From Rhodospirillaceae bacterium (GTDB taxonomy: Bacteria > Pseudomonadota > Alphaproteobacteria > Rhodospirillales > Rhodospirillaceae), in contig JAFGWD010000300.1 in NCBI GenBank assembly GCA_016937315.1, positions 1 to 9,836 of the forward strand: a stretch of 9,836 nucleotides of DNA, written 5' to 3'. Both the position numbers and the translations under genes were made by a program. Positions 7,201 through 9,836 of the stretch are shown here, in pieces; position 1 is the stretch's first letter, and each line of letters starts with the position of its first letter. Under the pieces are notes generated by a model. The model ran no database searches, was not told the DNA's origin, and saw only the letters and a program-made list of their open reading frames with translations.

Positions 7201-7754
7201 TTGACCAAGCCCTACAAGGCGTCGGACATGTCACGCATATCGTGCGTTCGATGAAGGATTTCTCCCATCCCGGTTCCACGGCTAAGGTCGGCACCGACAT
7301 CAACCACGCCATCGACAGCACCGCCACAGTCTGCCGCAATGAATGGAAGCATGTGGCCCGCTTGGTCACGGATCTGGACCCCAACCTGCCCAAGATCCTG
7401 TGTTTTCCATCGGACATTCATCAGGTGCTTCTCAACCTGATTATCAATGCCGCACACGCCATTGCCGACAGACCCGATGGCAACATGGGCACCATCCGAA
7501 TTTCCACCCTACGCGACGGCGACTGGGTGGAAATCCGTGTCGCCGACGATGGGCCCGGCATATCAAAGGCCCTACGAAGCCGCATCTTTGACCCCTTTTT
7601 CACCACAAAAGCCGTTGGTAAGGGGACAGGACAAGGTCTATCGATCTGCCAGGACATCATCGTTAAGAAGCACAGTGGCAAGCTGTTCCTGGACGAAAAC
7701 ACCTGTTGCGGGGCAACCTTCGTGGTCCGCCTCCCCATATGCGAACGTGACTGA
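4227..7754 (+). CDS. Cytoplasmic FIST-PAS-PAS-PAS hybrid sensor histidine kinase
   Basis: This 1175-residue soluble kinase has no membrane segment. FIST-N spans about 24-225 (GISTAGE 77-83, GCEDHLMQAI near 174-183, VGGSAGGT 194-201). FIST-C spans about 230-415 (LNDCILRRLNN 364-374, AGFSTFGE 390-397, NINQTL 402-407). A coiled-coil linker (471-520) leads to PAS1 (about 513-630), PAS2 (641-750), a second coiled coil with the LEQQVAERTHEL signature (761-773) and PAS3 (792-905). The dimerisation domain has H-box AAGVAHEINTPI with phospho-accepting His933. The ATP domain has an N-box with Asn1074, the G1 box DDGPG (1107-1111), DPFFTTK (1122-1128) and GTGQGLSI (1133-1140). All catalytic boxes are intact. 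There is no receiver domain, so a separate response regulator is expected. FIST is thought to bind small ligands. The frame also allows a GTG start at 4200; neither start has a good ribosome site, and I prefer the ATG because MKVETPLRW resembles family N-termini. Substrate and target are unknown. Confidence 0.9.
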   Translation: MKVETPLRWKAVSVSPQPTDLVRVIIDGGDLSTVGADTFRFDRRAAGLALAFISPFLDFASVTTRLKTLAGDTPVIGISTAGELCAHTTTDILYRPFDTAHPQIVIQVFSPDLLAETAIRTVNLYSADRRSGTSPLPHDARVAQLTRDLTTLTVPFRIDAHDTLALAFFDGLSGCEDHLMQAIYHSGRFPCLFVGGSAGGTLDFQHTYLFDNTQILENHAVLIFLKIATGKHYGVLKSQNFRKTKHTFIAIDADPDLRTVATLLDPTTNTHRPAIDLLSEVLNTTPKGLQSKLSGHTFGIELDNEIFVRSISHINHDSGLLHFFCDINPGDELTLLAATGFITKTKTDIRTFLANKPKPVGVILNDCILRRLNNAAAIESMKSLWPCPAAGFSTFGELMGININQTLTAIAFFDDTDGSFHDDFVDHFPIHYARFHNYFTLCRLRRVEIINRLRADMTRHLTQHLGASPKLANEIEGMLSHASDLRTSLSNIRATIAHEVDAERRARQAEQQLADAIEAISEGFVLYDAEDRLVLANSRIHEMFPDVDNTFVIGRTFTEIMHHIASLGLYGDDGVHSKKKFLERRLAAHRAADGSPSLQRMSDGNWLISRENRTRDGGIVGIRTDVTILKKREAELEKLKSHYELILGAAGDGIIGLDENGHIRFVNPAAARMLNAETVLLEAQPVRDVLGDTSLPAFPLRCKQSRADEMLCHRTDDTTFTAEYILTPICEDQRFTGAVLVFRDVSLRKQYESSIADHQKLLEQQVAERTHELSQEIATRIKIDRALQESQKRLLGITSSLFEGVLLVDSFGIIAFANPSAHRWLQTETLTERLLDEVMTLEVNDRPVPFIDAPFRRVIESGETLTDDDAIFIIGDQHRTAMAYAAAPLDEGGKTRIAVISFRSIDAIKEAQRESLQASRLASVGQLAAGVAHEINTPIQYIGDNLRYIQDTFPDIVAALAEICATPAKADPATILEDRGVAEFLADYPDAIDQALQGVGHVTHIVRSMKDFSHPGSTAKVGTDINHAIDSTATVCRNEWKHVARLVTDLDPNLPKILCFPSDIHQVLLNLIINAAHAIADRPDGNMGTIRISTLRDGDWVEIRVADDGPGISKALRSRIFDPFFTTKAVGKGTGQGLSICQDIIVKKHSGKLFLDENTCCGATFVVRLPICERD

Positions 7755-7821
7755 GCACATCCCCCACCTTGACAAGACCGACTCCTAAGGACGAGACTTT
7801 TCCCCTTGTTCCCCGTCACCT

Positions 7822-7828
7822 GGAAAGG
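7822..7828 (+). promoter_or_regulatory. Ribosome binding site fixing the start of the PAS/GAF sensor gene
   Basis: GGAAAGG lies 6 nt before the ATG at 7835. It rules against the longer frame beginning with TTG at 7769, whose first 22 codons have no recognisable protein character. Confidence 0.65.
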
Positions 7829-7834
7829 CACGTC

Positions 7835-9127
7835 ATGTCCGAGACATCACTCTCCGGGGAACTTCCCTATGACCGGCTCATTCGTCTGGTTTCCGGCGAC
7901 ATGGGGTCTGTCCCCGCGCTGGTCTGGCGTGCCGACTTGGTCAAGAATGAAATCACCTTCCTGACCGATCACGCCATTCCCGGCCTGGAGGACAGCATCC
8001 CCCGCCTTTTGCAGGACGCCGCCAGTGCCGAGTCGATTCTGGCCGCCCAAGACCGCGCCGTATTCACACGTTTTCATGAACGCCTACGTCATCGCCAACC
8101 GGTGTCAGAGGTTTTTCGTGCCCATGGACGCGATGGCCTGATGCGCTGGCTGTACATCCTCGGCACCCCCGACCCAGAAATGACCTTCTGTTACCTTGGC
8201 CTCCTGGCCGATTGCACCGGCCTTGCCAACGGCGTTCTACAACGTGGCAATGAAACCGGATTGGCCGACCACGTCGAGCTGTTTGATAACCCGGTCTTTA
8301 TGGTTGATATCGCAAGCCGCCGGGTTTGTGCGGCCAATGCCGCCGCACGGACCACCTTTGGCCTGAATCCGAAAAACGGTGCCGTCGACCTGTCGATGCT
8401 GTTTGCTTCGAATTCCGATATTTATATGCGCGATATTTACGAACGCCTGCTGTTCTCGCGGGCATGGAATGGCCTGCTCACCATACATGACAACAAAGGC
8501 CGCCCTCTCGTCTGCATGAGCCGAGTTCGCGCCTATGACCGTGACGGTCGCAGCCTTCTGTGGTTTTCAATGAACCCGCGCCCCAGCACTAAGGATACAG
8601 AGAAACCCTTCGTATCCTCTCCCGCGCCAACGGTTCTGAAGGCCTTATCCCGCGCCCACGACATTCGCGGGCTTTTGCGCGTGCTTTTGGATTCCCCACC
8701 GCCAGGACACCACACTGACGCCGTGATGTTGTCTCAAATCTTCATCGCCGAAGGGCGTGTTGCCGTCACCGGCATCGGAGGCCCCTTCGAGTCGGTCAGC
8801 GACAATGACACCCACCCCTACCAAGGATCAATCGCCGAAAATATGGTGCTCTTCGACTTGGACCACGTCATTGTTGAGGACACATCAAAAAGCATTAAAC
8901 CCATTGATTGGGCCTTATTCATCCCCAAAGGCATTCGCTCTTACGTCGCTTTACCCTTGTATGTGAACACTATTTTGCGCGAAGTCGTTATTTTCTGTTC
9001 CACCACACCCCACGCTTTTTCCGAGGACAGTATCGCGCCCTATGCCAGTCTCGCGGCAAGCCTATGGGCAGAGCTGCCACGCGTCTTGTCCTCTCTGCCG
9101 CCAGGCTCATCGCCAACGACCCCTTAA
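7835..9127 (+). CDS. PAS/GAF-like sensor protein without output domain
   Basis: I do not recognise a named family for this 430-residue soluble protein. Residues about 12-130 have the pattern of a divergent PAS fold, starting with ALVWRADLVKNEITFLT. Residues about 145-250 look like a clearer PAS domain, with ELFDNPVFMVDIASRRVCAANAAA (cap and first strands) and a closing sheet through LLWFSMNP. Residues about 262-415 resemble a GAF domain, with ALSRAHDIRGLLRVLLD, the YVALPLYVNTILREVVIF strands (about 370-387) and a final helix. I see no kinase, cyclase, EAL, HD-GYP, helix-turn-helix or phosphatase motif. The gene begins 80 bp after the kinase stop on the same strand and probably shares its transcript, so it may be a partner that modulates the kinase. 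The Pro/Ser-rich last residues look disordered. The PAS call for the second domain is fairly firm; the GAF call is inference from pattern. Confidence 0.72.
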   Translation: MSETSLSGELPYDRLIRLVSGDMGSVPALVWRADLVKNEITFLTDHAIPGLEDSIPRLLQDAASAESILAAQDRAVFTRFHERLRHRQPVSEVFRAHGRDGLMRWLYILGTPDPEMTFCYLGLLADCTGLANGVLQRGNETGLADHVELFDNPVFMVDIASRRVCAANAAARTTFGLNPKNGAVDLSMLFASNSDIYMRDIYERLLFSRAWNGLLTIHDNKGRPLVCMSRVRAYDRDGRSLLWFSMNPRPSTKDTEKPFVSSPAPTVLKALSRAHDIRGLLRVLLDSPPPGHHTDAVMLSQIFIAEGRVAVTGIGGPFESVSDNDTHPYQGSIAENMVLFDLDHVIVEDTSKSIKPIDWALFIPKGIRSYVALPLYVNTILREVVIFCSTTPHAFSEDSIAPYASLAASLWAELPRVLSSLPPGSSPTTP

Positions 9128-9141
9128 CTGGTCCATCCAGA

Positions 9142-9162
9142 GTAGGTTTTCCTACACTTTTT
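9142..9162 (+). terminator. Candidate intrinsic terminator after the sensor gene
   Basis: GTAGG and CCTAC form a 5-bp stem around a TTTT loop, and five T residues follow after two bases. It begins 14 bp after the stop of the PAS/GAF gene. The stem is short, so termination may be weak. The position suggests that the kinase-sensor transcript ends here. Confidence 0.4.
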
Positions 9163-9246
9163 GCGATTCAGAAACATTCCATTTTCCGTCTCATAGAACA
9201 TATGACCCTCCTCAGAAACCCTTATAAAGGCTTAAATACAGGGCGT

Positions 9247-9266
9247 TATCATACTGGCTGGTCCAG
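9247..9266 (+). promoter_or_regulatory. Possible promoter -10 with overlapping operator for the GntR gene
   Basis: A TATCAT hexamer (9247-9252) lies in the AT-rich stretch upstream of the GntR gene, and the 9-bp palindrome CTGGTCCAG (9258-9266) begins 5 bp after it, where transcription would start. No good -35 is seen; TTATAA at 9222-9227 is 19 bp away. If the promoter is real, a regulator on the palindrome would block it. Confidence 0.25.
9254..9265 (+). repeat. Direct repeat copy 1, CTGGCTGGTCCA
   Basis: This 12-mer differs by one base from CTGGCTGGACCA at 9350-9361. A shorter relative, CTGGTCCA, occurs at 9128-9135 just after the sensor gene stop. Three copies in about 230 bp upstream of a regulator gene suggest binding sites, perhaps for the regulator itself. 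Confidence 0.4.
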
Positions 9267-9349
9267 ATTAGATTTTTTCTTGTTACCCCCCATTCGAGTG
9301 GCTAACTTTAAGGCGTGTTCGGAAGCACCGGACTCTCCGCCAGGTTTCC

Positions 9350-9370
9350 CTGGCTGGACCACGGGGTGGT
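9350..9370 (+). repeat. Direct repeat copy 2 and hairpin over the GntR ribosome site
   Basis: CTGGCTGGACCA (9350-9361) is the second copy of the upstream 12-mer. Overlapping it, ACCAC and GTGGT (9358-9362 and 9366-9370) are perfect inverted arms around GGG. The G-rich right part, GGGGTGG, is the only ribosome-site candidate for the ATG at 9374, so a hairpin or a bound protein here would hinder translation or transcription. This points to autoregulation but is inference. Confidence 0.4.
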
Positions 9371-9373
9371 ACC

Positions 9374-9836
9374 ATGGCAATTGTCTGCACCGACCGTATT
9401 CTTGATCTTGTTGCCACGCGTCGCCTGGGCGAGGGGGATCGTCTGCCCGGCGAACGCGAACTGGCCGCCGAACTCGGCTACAGCCGCAATACCATCCGCG
9501 AATCCTTGATCACCCTGGCCGCCCAAGGCCGCGTCGAGATCCGGCACCGCAGTGGGTGCTATTTACGTGCATTGTCACCTCCCACCCCCTGGCAAAGTCT
9601 CCACGCCAAAACCGATAACGCGGCAGCAATCCATGCCTTGCGTATCGTTGGCCCACACATCGCCGCGCTGGCCGCAAAAAACTGCGAGCCCGAGCACGCC
9701 CGGCGATTGGAAAGCGTCACAGCACGCCTTGGGCGCTTCTTAGTTAATCGCGACGTTCCCCAGACAGCCCGCGAGTTCCTCACTTTTTTCGTCATTCTCT
9801 CGACACTCTCGAACAATCCGTATCTGGAGCTTCTGA
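9374..9836 (+). CDS. GntR family transcriptional regulator, FadR subfamily (cut by right window edge)
   Basis: The first 154 residues of a DNA-binding regulator are visible. The winged helix-turn-helix spans about 5-65, with GDRLPGERELAAELGYSRNT (21-40) and IRESLITLAAQGRVEIR (41-57), the classic GntR signature. The FCD-type all-helical ligand domain begins at about 82 (AIHALRIVGPHIAALAA) and continues to the edge. In most FCD domains the segment near REF carries an Asp and a His four residues later that bind a metal; here these are Ala132 and Leu136 (TAREFLTFF), so ligand binding may differ. The ATG at 9374 fits the short N-terminus of the family, with a G-rich site just before it. FadR-type regulators usually control carboxylate or amino-acid metabolism genes nearby; the target is probably beyond the window. 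Confidence 0.88.
   Translation, partial: MAIVCTDRILDLVATRRLGEGDRLPGERELAAELGYSRNTIRESLITLAAQGRVEIRHRSGCYLRALSPPTPWQSLHAKTDNAAAIHALRIVGPHIAALAAKNCEPEHARRLESVTARLGRFLVNRDVPQTAREFLTFFVILSTLSNNPYLELL

Noticed and set aside
7769..7774. TTGACA, a perfect -35 hexamer between the kinase and sensor genes
   Set aside because: No -10-like hexamer lies 16 to 18 bp downstream, so I do not call an internal promoter.
7421..7831. 136-codon minus-strand frame opposite the kinase ATP-binding domain
   Set aside because: It is antisense to the well-conserved N, G1, F and G2 boxes, has no family signature and is explained by high-GC shadow frames.
8908..9405. 165-codon plus-strand frame bridging the sensor gene end and the GntR start
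   Set aside because: It overlaps the sensor gene out of frame, crosses the AT-rich regulatory region and overlaps the GntR start; no domain pattern is visible.

Overview
The window looks like chromosomal DNA from an alphaproteobacterium, probably of the Rhodospirillales type. The basis is high-GC codon use (high fifties per cent GC, judged by eye), a glycosyltransferase N-terminus and an ABHD10-like hydrolase of alphaproteobacterial character, and a large soluble FIST-PAS histidine kinase. This placement rests on family resemblance only. I saw no tRNA, rRNA, CRISPR array, transposase or phage gene.

Layout, left to right. Positions 1-361 (minus) hold the N-terminal part of a family 4 glycosyltransferase that runs off the left edge. 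A 47-bp gap separates it from a divergent alpha/beta hydrolase (409-1197, plus), followed by truA (1256-1999, plus), the tRNA pseudouridine synthase. truA converges, with only 3 nt between the stop codons, on a calcium/sodium antiporter of the CaCA family (2003-3016, minus). Upstream of the antiporter on the same strand is an aspartate/glutamate-family racemase (3207-3926, minus); their 190-bp gap contains an 11-base C tract. A 300-bp divergent region with a perfect 6+6 inverted repeat separates the racemase from a 1175-residue cytoplasmic histidine kinase (4227-7754, plus) built as FIST-PAS-PAS-PAS-HisKA-HATPase. Eighty bp further on is a 430-residue protein (7835-9127, plus) with PAS-like and GAF-like sensor folds and no recognisable output domain. 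After a candidate terminator and a 246-bp AT-rich regulatory region, a FadR-type GntR regulator (9374 onward, plus) runs off the right edge.

How the genes may work together. The left part is housekeeping: envelope glycan synthesis, an esterase, tRNA modification and ion transport. The right part is sensory. The FIST domain is thought to bind small ligands, perhaps amino acids, and here a FIST kinase lies divergent to an amino-acid racemase and directly before an output-less sensor protein. A three-gene signalling and metabolism unit is therefore a reasonable but unproven idea. No response regulator is present in the window. The GntR gene has its own upstream region with repeated CTGGCTGG(T/A)CCA elements and is probably a separate unit. 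Its ligand-binding FCD domain lacks the usual first Asp and His metal ligands.
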